A stretch of DNA of 64,000 nt from Lepturacanthus savala (taxonomy: Eukaryota; Chordata; Actinopteri; Scombriformes; Trichiuridae): assembly GCA_030544235.1 (NCBI GenBank), contig CM060469.1, positions 11,430,017 to 11,494,016 on the forward strand. Direction: 5' to 3'. Numbering within the stretch: position 1 is the first letter of the stretch; every line of letters begins with the position of its first letter. Of the stretch, positions 48,890 through 60,958 are shown in pieces. The notes below the pieces were generated by a model, which saw only the letters and a list, made by a program, of their open reading frames with translations, had not been told where the DNA came from and did not search any database. The translations under genes were made by a program, and so were the position numbers.

Positions 48890-51790
48890 AATCTTAAAAT
48901 ATCTGCATTCGTGTATAAAAAATCCCCCAAAACAACATAATATCTAGAACAAAGTCCACATTCTTGTTTTCAACAAAAACACAAAATTTGATTGCCTTCA
49001 CTGTCACTGAGTGGCAGCTCAATCTACAAATCGAGACAGACTTCACTGATTCACAATGGAAAAACACATATTACAGATATTCACATCAAATTATAATCTT
49101 TTAACTGACAGTAAAATTCGAGTCACTTTGTCAAAACTGACAAGATCGTCTCCAAAAAGTTGTTGTTTGTGTGTTTATGATTGCATCACCAATAACTGAC
49201 CCTTTTTCATCAATCTCTAAAAAAAAAAAAAAGACGTAAACACATGTTTCTAACTGACATATTTGGCAAAGCAAAAAGTAGAGAAAACATTTCAGCTTTT
49301 ACAGTTTACATCTGAAACCACAATGGATGTTGTGTATATCTACAAATCTTCATTCAAAGACGATGCACAAAAGACTGAAAATGAAGCACGAGAATGAAGC
49401 AATAACTGTAAGGGATGCTTGTGATACTTTTTTTTTTTTTTTTCACTGTTGTTTCTCCAGCTGCACGGCACCTATCCCAGAGTAATTGCTACAATTGTAC
49501 TCTCAAACTGGAATTATAAAAGGCCTGTCTGAATGTAAACAACATCTTTAGCAAACAGCAGAACCACAGCAGAGAAAAATCACAGGCAGCCATGTTTTGA
49601 CAAGTGCATGATGAGTGTCCACACACTTGCGTGCTCGTTTACAATTAGATAAGCTAACTCCTGCCCTGAATCCTTTTCAGAGGCCGGGGCCTGCCACCCT
49701 GACTTTGTTTCTGCCTGACTGCTCGCACAAGCTCGTCTTTTAATGTCAAGTTCTGAGCCCAGTTTTTCGCAAAACTTTCTTCAGTTAAATAAAGAGAGAC
49801 TACTACTGTATTCCTTCTCTTTGCTTTCTCCACTGCAAGTGTTGAAATAGTTACAAGGACTTGATGGTTTGGTTCTGTAAAGATAGGGTGGGGAAAAAAG
49901 AAAAAAAGACTTTTGGATTGTGAAGAAATTATTCACGGCTGTAGTTCAGAGGAGCGCTCATGTGATGGGCTGTGACAAGTGTACCGCTCTGAGCGCGTCC
50001 CTGCCAGCCTGGAACTCGGCGCCGCGTGCCTTCCACAGACACCATTAGCGCTCTGAACTGGGTGAAAACGGCTCGTCATCGCGCTCTCACAGAGGAACAG
50101 AGGAACCGCGGTAACGTCTCTGAGATTTGGCGGCGGCGAAGTTTGTTTTAAAGGCTCGCCAAAGAGTTACATATGATCTGAAATTTTCGAGTTCTTCCCC
50201 TTTCATTCCGCGATGTCCTGTCAAGAGCCTCTCAGCGTTGTTCTCCTCTTTGCGAAAAAAAGGGGGGGCGCAAATAAACACCCTTTGTGTTGGTTGTTTG
50301 TACCACGGTTCAGTTGACCTGAATCCAACCTTAAAAAAAAAAATAAATAAAAATAAATCAGTCTCATGTTTTAATTCTATCCATTCATAATAAACGTGCC
50401 ACGGTAATGACTCATTTTTAAGACGTGTTTCAAAAGAAACTGAATAAAAAAAAAAAAACGAACAGAAAATTCTTTGGAAATGACTTCAAGACGCCCTGGT
50501 GTTTTGTCTTTAATTGCCCCGTCCTCTGTTTTGAGGTCCAGACAAGAAGGGTTTATGCATTCAGAGACGACAACAAAGGAGCCTCGCTTTAGGCCGAGCG
50601 ACGAGGACAATGACATGTCACCCTTGTACACACACATCAGAGAAAGTGATGAGACTGGGGCCATCTCAGACTGCCATAACGACCCCGCACTTTCCTCTCA
50701 TGCATGTATTGAGATATGATGCGCCTTTGTACCTTTGGTCTATTATCTATCTCTGACTAGGCCTCCAGCTATCCAGATGAGCCGGAGAGTCAAAGTTGCG
50801 TGTGTGGCCGCGGACCTAGTGTTGTCTGATGGGGAGAAAAGAGGGTTCAAACAAACCCGAGCCTGTGAATTATGGAGCGAAGCTTGCTCAGAGCGTTGTG
50901 TAAATTAGCCTGGTTACATATGCACAGGCCTTCTCGTGCCTAAAGGCCATAAACCAACCTAAAGACAATGGTAACATCACTCATATGTGCGGCGCTTTGG
51001 CTCGGACAAGAGAATTAGCGCAGAAACATAACCAAAGAAGGTTTGATTTATTCATGTATTCCTTATCTTTTTATTTTCATACCAATATAGCCGTGTGTCC
51101 GGCAAGTTTTTTATTTTTTTTTGGTTCCTCTTCGCTCCCATCTGTCTGCTTGCAGCTCGCCAGACACAAACTCACCTTTATCACTAAATGGCAGGGAGTG
51201 GCTGCCTTCCACTGACAGGTTATTATTGATCCTTTACAGTGCGCTGTCAAGGTTAGATCTGTCAAATTGTAGGGTTTGGTCTGTGTGTTGTCCATCGCCA
51301 AGCCATGAAGCAGGTCACCAGCTGACCAGTCAAACAGTTGTCTTAAAGGGCATTTCAATTTTGACAGTGACAGCAGGAGAGCGGTCAGGGTAAGAAGTAA
51401 ACAAGTCTGTCTGTCAGACGTATCAGAACTATAACCGGAGTGTGGAATCTTGTCTGATTGCTCTCGCACCAACCCTGGAATTTGATCCCAGGAAAAAAAT
51501 TATATCAAACATTTCTGAGAAAAAACGATTGACTGCACTTATTATAGGTGTCAGTCTCAAAATGCCAACCACCACTACTGAAAATTTAAATAGAGGTGTC
51601 ATTAGTGCGGTCAATCAAAAGAAGCATCGCACTATCAGATCCGATGGAAAGGGCTGCGCCGGTTGCTGTGTTAAAAGTTTGGAAATACGGTAATACGATC
51701 CCACTGTTTGAATGCGAAATATAAAGCTTTGGTTTCAGAACATCTTGCCAAAATTCCACAGTTGAAAATGCTTTTGACATTCATATAAGT
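48890..51790. other. Intergenic desert, block 7
   Basis: No gene recognised. A/T-rich sequence continues to about 49.5 kb with A and T runs (49220, 49431), then mixed, somewhat CpG-richer sequence at 49.95-50.25 kb. A candidate block lies at 51.21-51.40 kb. Confidence 0.6.
51210..51400. promoter_or_regulatory. candidate regulatory block with repeated CTGTCAA motifs
   Basis: Within 150 bases the sequence has CTGTCAAGG, CTGTCAAATTG and TTGACAGTGACAGC, i.e. four TALE-type TGACAG/CTGTCA half-sites. No simple repeats. Candidate TALE-responsive element by motif density. Confidence 0.36.
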
Positions 51791-51796
51791 GTCGCA

Positions 51797-51910
51797 TTAA
51801 AGGTACAGTGTGCAGTTACTGGCGTTGGGGTTGCAGATTGTTACAATGCAGGTACCCCAACGGTGTAGGGGAACCTCCAGTAGCCAGTAAAGAACATGAA
51901 AGGCCATATG
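51797..51910 (+). mobile_element. decayed copy of a common teleost interspersed repeat
   Basis: It starts TTAAAGGTACAGTGTGCAG, continues with GGTTGCAGATTG, GGTGTAGGGGAACCTCC and ATGAAAGGCC, in the order I remember for a very widespread fish non-autonomous element (AAGGTACAGTGTGTAG..., GGTTGCAGATTGCAACC, GTAGGAGAACCTACG). The internal ATG/TAG content is non-coding. The right end is not determined. Confidence 0.62.
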
Positions 51911-52795
51911 GGTTTGGATTAGTCATACCACCATATTTCAATATGATTGAAAAGGCGTTATGTCTGAGTATCAAGTTCCTATAATACATCCGTGGTCTTT
52001 GTACCAGACTCGCTAACATCTCTGTCTCTCTTTTCATCTCATCTAACCCTCAGCAAACGAATGAGTTCGAGGTGTCAATCTTCATGCGGCTTCTATTAAA
52101 GATGAAGGATTTAGCCGCAACTCCAACCAACGATCACTTTCTATCACTCTTCATCCTGTTGGTTGATGCTCTTATTGTCCTTAAAGACGCTTCTCCCCTC
52201 TCTTTGCCTCTGGCTCATCGCTCTTTTTTTGTACTTTCATTGCGTCCCCCTGTATAGCCCAAACCTTTTAAGGCAGAGTACATATATATATATTCTGTAT
52301 ATTTATTTCAAAATGTGACTCTTTAACATGTAGACTTTCGTAATGTTTTATGGCTGCTTTGAATATGACGTCCATTAATTTCAAATTACTGTTATTTTCA
52401 CAAGGTCTTGCAACAGTACAGTCATCAATAAATAATAACGCACATTCATGATTAATGGATTTAATTATATATGATTATCAATGACATAAACATTTTTAGC
52501 ACCGCTACAACAACAGCACTCCCATCTGCAGAGGAAATAATGTAGACACTGTATTGTAAATAATAACCTCATAGCGCAGTACTTTGCCTTAAATTAGGTG
52601 ACACTAATGTTCCTGAAATATTACATCTGTTGGCGGCTGCTGTGCATGTATGTGTAACCTATTGTTTATGAGGAGGATTCACCAGGAGATGGCTTTCAGA
52701 CGCGCTGCCTGCCTGTGTTGTCTGCCCGAGCAGAACCTGGTGAACCGGTGAACCTGCAAACCTTGAAATGCAGATCTGAGGCCTGCTGAGGAGTG

Positions 52796-52809
52796 ATGAC
52801 AGCTGTCAT
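52796..52809. promoter_or_regulatory. TALE-homeodomain palindrome, copy 2
   Basis: ATGACAGCTGTCAT is a perfect 14-bp palindrome containing the same 12-mer found at 6105-6116. It stands in mixed sequence with other potential sites nearby (TGATAAAGTC). Binding by MEIS, PKNOX or TGIF proteins is inference from the known motif. Confidence 0.58.
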
Positions 52810-53129
52810 AGCTGCGTGATAAAGTCAAACAAAAAGAGAGGGAGGGAGAGCAGGAGAGGAGAAGAAAAAGACAAGAAGCAGCAACTTCAACACTTTTGTG
52901 CTGAAGACTCAAGAGCATTTGGGGAAGGGGGTAGTGTTGAATTCTGCTACTCAGCATAAAATGTGTTGGATTGAGAAATAAATAAAGGCTGTGAGTGACC
53001 ACTTGAAACAGTGCTGCGCTGCAGGGGATTCTGCTTCCTTTGTTTAGATGCTAATATGCTGCTGTGATAGCAATATAGAATGAAGGGGTCCTCCTCTGCC
53101 TTTGATACACATTATCCCTCTGCATCTTT

Positions 53130-53560
53130 TTTTTTTTTTAACCAGCCTGGCACAACAAGAATAGTATCCCTTGGAGAGTAAATGAGGCCCTTTTGTTGCA
53201 GGCTGACCTGCAGGCACCGAGCATCCATTAACATAAGCATATGGGTAATATCTTACATTGCTGCCTTCTGCTTTTGTGTACGAGAAATAATGATGCCTCG
53301 CTTGTTGTAATACTGTACGGTGGCGTGCACTTCTCCAGGGGCTAAAACCTTTATAGATGGCCAGAGAGTTTTTACAATTAATGCTTTTAATCTCTTCATA
53401 TATATTCATATTTAATTTAATAGCAAGATTATTCTGAGATCATTATCTGCCGCACTGGCTCACACTATCTCATAATTGACCTGGTCATGTCCCTCAGTGT
53501 CCTCGATCCCGGTGTAAAATGAGCCTCCCTTTGCCTGCCACACACGCAGGGTCATTGCAC
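53130..53560. promoter_or_regulatory. strong candidate regulatory block
   Basis: A 430-base complex block after a T run. It is rich in homeodomain cores (ACAATTAATGC, TTAATTTAATAG, TCATAATTGAC) and has no tandem repeats. This texture is typical of developmental conserved elements; conservation itself is not visible. Confidence 0.4.
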
Positions 53561-53880
53561 TGGATCACTTTTTGCGAGCCGCCGCGTTGAAGGGTGCGCG
53601 GGCAAACTTGAGCGAGACCCCTGAAGCAGGAAGTGGACAGGAGGGGATCAAAATGAGTGATGGAGACACACAGTTCGAGCGGGGAAAAAAGAAAAACACC
53701 AAACTAAGAGCAAGGACCTTCTCGAGTTTCATTTTAATAGCACAGGGCCATTTTTCTCCCTTTACACTAAGCACAGGCCTGGCCATTAGGGCCTCTCTGT
53801 AGAATGTGTAAACCTCCTGCTATTAAAATCACAATTTGCACTGTCAGCTCCTATGAGCCAAATCTATGACCACAGTACAA

Positions 53881-53903
53881 CCCCCCCCACCCCCACCACC
53901 CCC
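53881..53903 (-). other. potential G-quadruplex on the minus strand
   Basis: C-runs of 8, 5 and 5 bases at 53881-53888, 53890-53894 and 53899-53903, the first long enough to supply two G-tracts on the opposite strand. Confidence 0.45.
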
Positions 53904-55296
53904 TGCACAACTCAGACCCTTTTCCCCCCCTTTTTGTAACAACTTTCAGGCCACAATAACCATCATCAGTTAAAGGCGGCGGGTCCATTACACTTCCCCT
54001 GTTCACACAGCCTTGCATTAAGCTAATATTATCTATTCCCAGAGTGCCCCAGCCCTTCACACACCCCATCAATTATTAATCTCCCTACTCACAGCTAATG
54101 TTTGGTCTGAATTATTTAAACCTATCTTCATTTATCAATAAACATAAATGTTAAACAAAGAATGCTGATGAGTGTGAATTACACTGTAAAAAAAAAGAAA
54201 AAAGTTTATGAGATTATTTGGATGAGAGGTGATTTATGGAGGTGATATCCACCGGTAGTGTTTCAAAGGAAGGACAGAGGATTGCAAAGCAGGCGGCGGG
54301 ACAGAGCCAAAGCGCGTTCTCACACACGCTCATTTTGTTTACGGTCAATACTGCCGGCACTTTAGCAGTCAAAGGGAAAACGTTTCAAAATGGGACTTCT
54401 TTTTCATCTTATCCATTATTTATTCATTCTTTTTTTTTTTTTTAATGAATGGATTATTTCTCGACATAAGTGAACCCAAATCGGTGTCTCTGATATTTGC
54501 TGTTGTTGAAAGCTCTTCCATATTAGCCCCAGCCTCTCCGGGGGGCCATTATTGGTCAATACCCCTGCAGTGAGAACAACACGAACCAGCGCCCCTGAGA
54601 TTGTCCAGCCTGTTAAAAAGGAGAAACGAGCCGACGTGAACGCAGCCCAGGTCTTGCTCCGAAAGTGAGAGCCATCCCGCCGCAGCCGTTTGACTAATGA
54701 GGGAAAACAGGCAAACGTCACAGTTCTCCCTAAGCAAACACATTTGGATATTATGGATGACCTATAGAGGCAGGAATAATACGAGGCCTGAAGGGTGTGA
54801 AGGAGCTTCGCCTGGGATTGGCTGCGTGGCAGACAGATGTCACCCTGGAAGAGCCCGCCACCTTCACAGCGGAATGCTGGGAATTCCTCGCCCTCGTGCC
54901 CCGCAGCAGACAGGGTGGCTTGGACGATAAAAGATGGAATAATACGGCGTGTTGCGTATAGAAGGTATAGAATTTATGTCAGACAAAGAAAGAGATGCAC
55001 GTGTGGTGGAGGAGGATGTCGGTAGAGTGGGTGGGATTGGTTCACCTCCAAAATACCCAAGACTCTCATATCCAATCCACCTGTTATTGCTCTGCCTGAA
55101 TCCACAGATTACATTTCACAGAGCACAGAGAATGGCGGCCTGCAATCACAGAGATATGAAAAAAGAGCGGCGACGCATTTATAGTGACACCCAGGGGTGC
55201 GTTTCTTCATGTGATTTCAGCTCAGACGCTTTTCCTTCCCCGTCCTTTCAGTCCAAATTCGACGCGTACCTCTCCACACCCGCCCCAAAATCCTCT

Positions 55297-55317
55297 CCCC
55301 CCCCCCCCCCCCCCCCC
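55297..55317 (+). repeat. poly(C) run
   Basis: Twenty-one consecutive C. Confidence 0.95.
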
Positions 55318-56094
55318 AACTCCACGCCGCCGTCTCCCATGTTGGGTAAACAAGGCGGAACCCTCGTCAGTGCGGTTAAGCTGGCGGCTCGTGACAGAAC
55401 GCTGAATGAGTGATTTAAGGTTTCAAGTGAGCAGCTTTCACAGTTAATTAACCTGCTGATGGCTGTGCATGTGTGGAGAGGAGCGAGGGATTCAGGGGAG
55501 GAAAAACCCTCTTCAGTCGCTTCGCCATTTCAAGTTAAGACAGCAGCCACGCATTACCGTGACACCGGGGCTAAAGTCCTCCAGCGGAACCATCACTCAT
55601 TCGCTTCCTGCGCAAGCTGCCGCTTCTGCAGGTTCGGTCCCGTCTTCTCTCCTCACCTTCAAACATAAGAAAAAGGGCACGGTGCTCGAGTTTTCTAGGG
55701 GATGGATGGGAGACGTATCAGTGAGAGAGGGGGGAAAAAAACATGAATCAATAGAATTCTCAGATCACTGAACATCTGCTGGAATGCTGAAGTTTGAAGA
55801 TGTTTCGAATGCCATGCTCTATGAGCATACAGTGCAGATTTTCAAGTTTTGACACGGGTAATTACGGGCGCTCTGTGCCAATCATGCAGGACTTGCTAGT
55901 GGCTACCAGTGACTACTTCACTCCTAGGACCTTTTTTTTTCAGGAAGTTGGCTGTTAAGCTGCATTTAAATTATTCCCGCTGTAAATTTCTGAAACGCTT
56001 GCCTTTCACGCTGGGAGGTCAGGGACTTTTGTGGGTCGATGTGGACGTGTAGACGTGTGCGATTGCTGGAAAAACACACGCACACACATACATG

Positions 56095-56114
56095 CACACA
56101 CACACACACACACA
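56095..56114 (+). repeat. (CA)n microsatellite
   Basis: Ten CA units, with imperfect CA/TA repeats just before. Confidence 0.9.
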
Positions 56115-56419
56115 CCACGCACATACTTTAAAGGTGGAACATTACCAGTCATCAATGCTTTTGCACCCTCCACAGGTTTCCTCAGAAACCTGATCTCCGG
56201 CGTGCTGAAAGCTCGGTCCTCACCTGTTAGCAGAACACCCACCGGTCTCCGGGGGTCACTGTGTATTTTTCTCTGGTTTGCCACCCAGGCAGGAATATAT
56301 GGCAATGGGAGGATAGTGTGTGTGATTCATGCCATGATAATTACAGTGCGTGTTCTCTCATTTTTAGCAGCTGACTATCCAAACAGATGCTATGGAGATG
56401 TGCCCTGACAGGGATTGGT

Positions 56420-56770
56420 GTGATTCCTTAGACATACTCCACGCCATTTAGCTAAAGCTTGCATTTTCTGGGAGATGAGTATCGTATTTTAATTGCATTT
56501 TCCGAAACAATACGTGTAAAGATAATCTTTAGTTCCATCGACAATTAATTTCAAATTCCACTATAACCAATTAATCTACGTGTAAATGGATGTTTCACTG
56601 ACAATGGAGTAATTGTCCTCTGAGATGGAGCTTTCACACATTCATCTGCATGGCAGTAATGTACAATCTTGGCTAATTTACATCATCCTTGAGGCTGTGC
56701 AGCAAAACAATTTCCCAGAGAGGGCAAAAGCATTGACAAAGCCAAATAAGAACATGTAAGTCATTATTGA
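56420..56770. promoter_or_regulatory. strong candidate regulatory block with duplicated modules
   Basis: Repeat-free block in which TACGTGTAAA occurs twice (56511-56520 and 56577-56586) and CAATTAAT twice (56542-56549 and 56568-56575). There is also TAATTGC near 56500. The arrangement is TACGTGTAAA, CAATTAAT, CAATTAAT, TACGTGTAAA. Enhancer function is inferred. Confidence 0.43.
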
Positions 56771-57369
56771 CTCTTATCCTTTTTTAACTACTCTCCTAAG
56801 GACACTATAATTGTCTATCCATGTATATGAGTAGCTCCAGGTTGTTTCAGATTGCTCTTTGATGTGCTCATGTATGTAGTCTCAGTAAATTGTTCAAGCA
56901 TAGTTTGTATTGATATGAACTGTAGGGTAATCAGGGAAGCATTTAATAACTGGTTTCTATTTCCTTCCTTTCTTGTTATATATATATATAAAACAATTTG
57001 TATAGTTTAACTGATTAAACAAGGTAGTGAAAATCTGATTGAGAAGATATAATGATCATTAATTGCAGTATAACAATATCAATTTATAGTTTGTTTTATA
57101 GTTTGTAATGGCTATGTATCCAAGCATGTGAAACTACTATGCACTTAAAAAGTATCATGCTTTTATGAGTTTCATTGTATAATTGCCTATAATGCAAGAT
57201 TTATTTATTTATGGTATAGACATAATATTTCATGTACACCAAAGCTACATGAATCTGAGACATTTTCGAGCCCAGTGTGCATGCTTGTAATATCCATTTC
57301 TAAACTCTGAATAACATACTTGTTAAAGTGCTGAGATGGTGAGTGAATAATATGTGTATGCATATGCGT

Positions 57370-57580
57370 CTTACTTTTTTTTTTTTTCCAAAGGGAAATG
57401 GGAAATGTAGAATAGAACGCTGCGCCACTGATCTATGGGACTCAATGATGCAGCCCTTTCCCAAGGCACTCTGGGATGCATTTAGGACATGCATGGAGAA
57501 AACAATGGCGGGTGTATTACCAGAAAAGATAAATCTATCTCATTAATCCCTTATTCTCCCAGGCTGGGAGGCACATCTAA
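57370..57580. promoter_or_regulatory. candidate regulatory block
   Basis: A 200-base complex block right after a T-rich run. It has CTCTGGGATGCA, AACAATGG (SOX-type core) and CTCATTAATCCC. The T run followed by CCAAAG could mimic a splice acceptor, but the frames after it are unrecognised. Confidence 0.35.
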
Positions 57581-58630
57581 GGGAACATGCAGAAGCAGTA
57601 TTGTACGCTAGGATCTTTCACACAGATGGGCAGAGAAGAGGGAAAGAAGGGAGGATGGGCCACAGTGACAATCTGTGCATCATTAGACAGTGCAGCAATG
57701 GCAAGAGGAAGAGAGGGATTACCAAGATGTGGCTTTCAGAACAAAATGATCAATGATGTCTTTTCGTGGCATCCTATAAAAGATGCATTCACATCCTCCT
57801 TTTGAAGTCACGGGTTCAAATATATTGTATTTTTTTTCCGAACACATGGAATCAAAGACTCACCAAACAAAATAAAAAAAGCTATTTTCTTCACATTCAA
57901 AGTTTAAACATTCTGTTTATTAACTAGAAATCTCCCTGTCAGTAGTTTTCTAGCCCACAGTTCCTTTGTACCATTATTGTGCCGTGTGTTCAAATTACCA
58001 CCAGTAAATTCAATTGATTTCAGTCAAAAAAAAATGGCATTGATTTTTGTCCATCTGAAATGGCCAGGGAGTCCATAAAACAGATAAAGAGGTCATAACC
58101 ATTTTACCAGCCTGTAGAATCCCACAGAAAGATTTAGGAGGTCATGAAACAATGGTAAAAAATGAGGCCTGTACAGCAAGTCCTGCTAAAGGCCAACGAA
58201 ATGTACCAAGAATGTTGCATTACAGCAAGCTCCATCTCTAAATTAGCAAGTGTTGATGGCTGATGGCTTTTAAAACCAGATGTTTAGAGAGAAAACAAAT
58301 CTTTCTTTTTGTAGAAAGGCTTGGAGTTTTGTACAAATAAAGACTTTGGTCATGAAGTATTTTTTTTTCCCCAGATGAACACGCATTTTTTATTTTTTTA
58401 TTATTTTCATAGGTCTACAAAGAACATAAATGAAAGTAGACTTACCAGGCTGAAACCCTAGTTGATTGCAAATTCAATTAGGTAAAATTCCTGCGCTCAA
58501 TTCAGTGGTTTGTTGATATCTGATACATCTTGAAGCTGGAAGATTTTCCTATGGATAAGGGCACTAGATGAAATGTTTCAGGTTTAAAGTCTTTTGAATA
58601 GTGACTGTGCAGCTAACTAACTGTTCTCTT

Positions 58631-58660
58631 AGATTATCAGATATCAGATTATCACATATC
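58631..58660 (+). repeat. 15-bp tandem duplication with GATA cores
   Basis: AGATTATCAGATATC at 58631-58645 and AGATTATCACATATC at 58646-58660 differ at one base. Each has TTATC (GATA core on the minus strand). Confidence 0.85.
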
Positions 58661-60224
58661 AAAATAATAGTTGCTTTAACCTTTGCAGAGTATTTAATTT
58701 TTTTTTTCAAAGCAGACAGTAGTTTTTAAACCTGCCTTTCCTTCTTTCCAGGTAGCAATTTGATTATATTTACCATGAAAGAAACCTGTACTCTTGAAAC
58801 TCGCTTGACATTTTTTTTGGTCTTTCATACTTGTCCAATAACGGAGCAATAAACGCTATTGATTGACTTCAAATCCATGTTAATTAATCTCTTCCGGGGA
58901 TCAAACTTTCATCATCTTGAATCCTTTCCTTAACTTTTTGCATTCTGTGAACACGCTAGTGGGTTGAAAGCCAGGAGTGCCTGTGTTGTTGACAGGTGAA
59001 GCTCTATTACTAATTTATTTTTTTACCTTTTCCTTAGTCTGGACTAAGAGCTGAGGAGGCCATGTCTGGGCGGCCAAGCTAGATTTCACTCCTGTCAACA
59101 TTTTATTTCACCTGTCAGAACGGTGAAGGACGCACAAGCGCTTGTTTGCCCTTTCCTGACGTCTTCAGCCGCATTGGCCGTGACAGGCTACGTGGAGGAA
59201 ATAGACAGAGTTCACGTTTTCAAGGACCCCCCATGTGGTATCGCGGTATAGCTGCACTTCATGTGAGGTGGTTGGATGTGAGAAAGGAAGCGCCTCTTCC
59301 TCTCCTTCTTCCTCCTGAGACATCATTTACTTCTATAAAGAATAAGAAGAGAGAAAGCGTGGAGCTGGGCTTGGGGGTCGGGGGGGAAGGCAACGTGAAT
59401 TTTAAGGTCGGACCATGAAAACACTCGTCCATCACCCGTCAACCCGAGCGAGTCAAAACGGAAAACCCAGCCCAGAAACCGTATTCAACATGATTTTTCA
59501 TCTTCTGAATCAGTAAATGATGGCTGGTGTTTTTGGTGAGAATGCTGAGAGCTTCTTGTCAATCCTCCAGATCACCCACATCCTTCAGGAAGTAGCATAT
59601 GTTCTCCCGAAAACGTGTGAAATACGATCCTGTAAGAAAATTTGTGTGAGTACAGTATGAAAACTGAAATATGTGATTATTACTCGAGCATTACAGATGC
59701 TCACGCATACATAGGCCTGTAAAAAAAAGGAGAAAAAAGTGGATATTTGTTTTATTTAGTGCTGATTTCAAAACTGTAACCATTCCACTCTGATGTAGAC
59801 GTTCAGCTCAGCCAAATCCACATAATGACATCAGATTATACCTCTCAAAACCATAAAAATAAATATGTCTTTCTGCAGCCTTGGCTTTGAGGTTAGCGAG
59901 ATTGGAGGACCGCAGCGTTTTGGACATGCATGAAAGGTTTTGTCTTTATTTCACTGATTTATCTGGAAGTTGTGAGACTTCCTCTCTGTAAACCGCTGAG
60001 GTTTTAATGATAGATTTGTAGAACATGGAGAAGACAGCTCAGCTGGACTCTTGGCAACAGCGATATGCTTCCATGTGATGAACCCCCGAAACATAGTTCT
60101 AAATTTAAGTGAAATGAATATCAGCAGAATCAGGATTCAGGATCAGGAGGATTTGGATTTATCCAGCCAGTGGATTCTAGTGGCCAAAAGTAATCAATTA
60201 CTATACAGTACTCAATTGCAATTT

Positions 60225-60665
60225 TGAGGTGGTGTACTTTACTTGAGTAACGGTATTTTTCATTAAATTATAGATCTACTTCACAGCATTTCCATTTCAG
60301 GCATTTATTTGATGGCTCCTTTAAGTGACTTTGCAGATTTGCAGTTACTTTTTTTTTTGTTTTGTTTTTTTTTACAAATACATATAATAATATATAATAT
60401 AATAATAAGAAGGAGAAGAAGGATATAAAATATGATGCCAATAGCATATAAAATACTAGCCCTATCTAAATTATTAAAATAATAATTATTAAAATGATTC
60501 ATATTAAATCAAAATTATAATAATACAATGATGATCACATTTAAATCACTGAAGAATATTTTTCCTGATTATTATTTTTTCCTAGATTAGTTTTGAATGT
60601 AATACTTTCATTCGGGTACAGTATTTTTACACTGTGATGCTTTTTTCTTTGGTACTTACTTAAAA
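60225..60665. mobile_element. decayed teleost interspersed repeat, two fragments
   Basis: TGTACTTTACTTGAGTAA at 60233-60250, followed by GGTATTTTTCATT and ATCTACTTCACAGCATTTCC, matches the remembered start of a very common fish repeat (ACTTTACTTGAGTATTT..., CTACTCCACTACATTT). A second part at about 60600-60660 (GGGTACAGTATTTTTACACTGTG) fits its other section. An A/T-rich ATA run lies between them. Family name not assigned. Confidence 0.6.
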
Positions 60666-60955
60666 ACTTCTTCCAAACTTCTGTAAGTGTATTGTAGAAG
60701 TTCATTTTATAGAAGTTCAAGTTTATTTTTATTTTTTTTTTGGAGAGAAGGCACCCAAAAATACTTCATTAACCTAAACTACATATTTGACAATTACCTG
60801 ACAATTACCTGACCTCAAAGAACTATGAAAGCATCCAGGCATACTTTGAACCAGATGTTTAATATTCTTCTTTGCAGGTAAAATATACAGATGAATTAAA
60901 TAACAGGGGCTCGTTTGTTGCCTGCGATGTGTCCACTGGCAGAACTGAGCGCTGT
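60666..60955. other. Intergenic sequence
   Basis: T-rich sequence, then an 11-bp tandem (GACAATTACCT twice, 60789-60810). Nothing else is supportable. Confidence 0.6.
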
Positions 60956-60958
60956 CTG

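Larger units (their letters stand above)
51911..60170. other. Intergenic desert, block 8
   Basis: No gene recognised. It contains a second TGACAGCTGTCA palindrome at 52796, candidate blocks at 53.13-53.56, 56.42-56.77 and 57.37-57.58 kb, C-rich tracts at 53881 and 55297, a CA tract at 56095, and a 15-bp tandem at 58631. Sequence at 56.8-57.3 and 57.8-58.9 kb is A/T-rich and unremarkable. Confidence 0.6.

Noticed and set aside
50840..50865. GGGTTCAAACAAACCC, tRNA T-arm-like
   Set aside because: Loop and stem lengths are wrong, and no acceptor stem or A box is present.
54949..55413. 154-codon open frame
   Set aside because: Second half is a poly-proline translation of the C run; first half is unrecognised and not framed by splice sites.
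57805..57820. GGGTTCAAATA, similar to a tRNA B box
   Set aside because: No A box at the right distance and no cloverleaf can be drawn.
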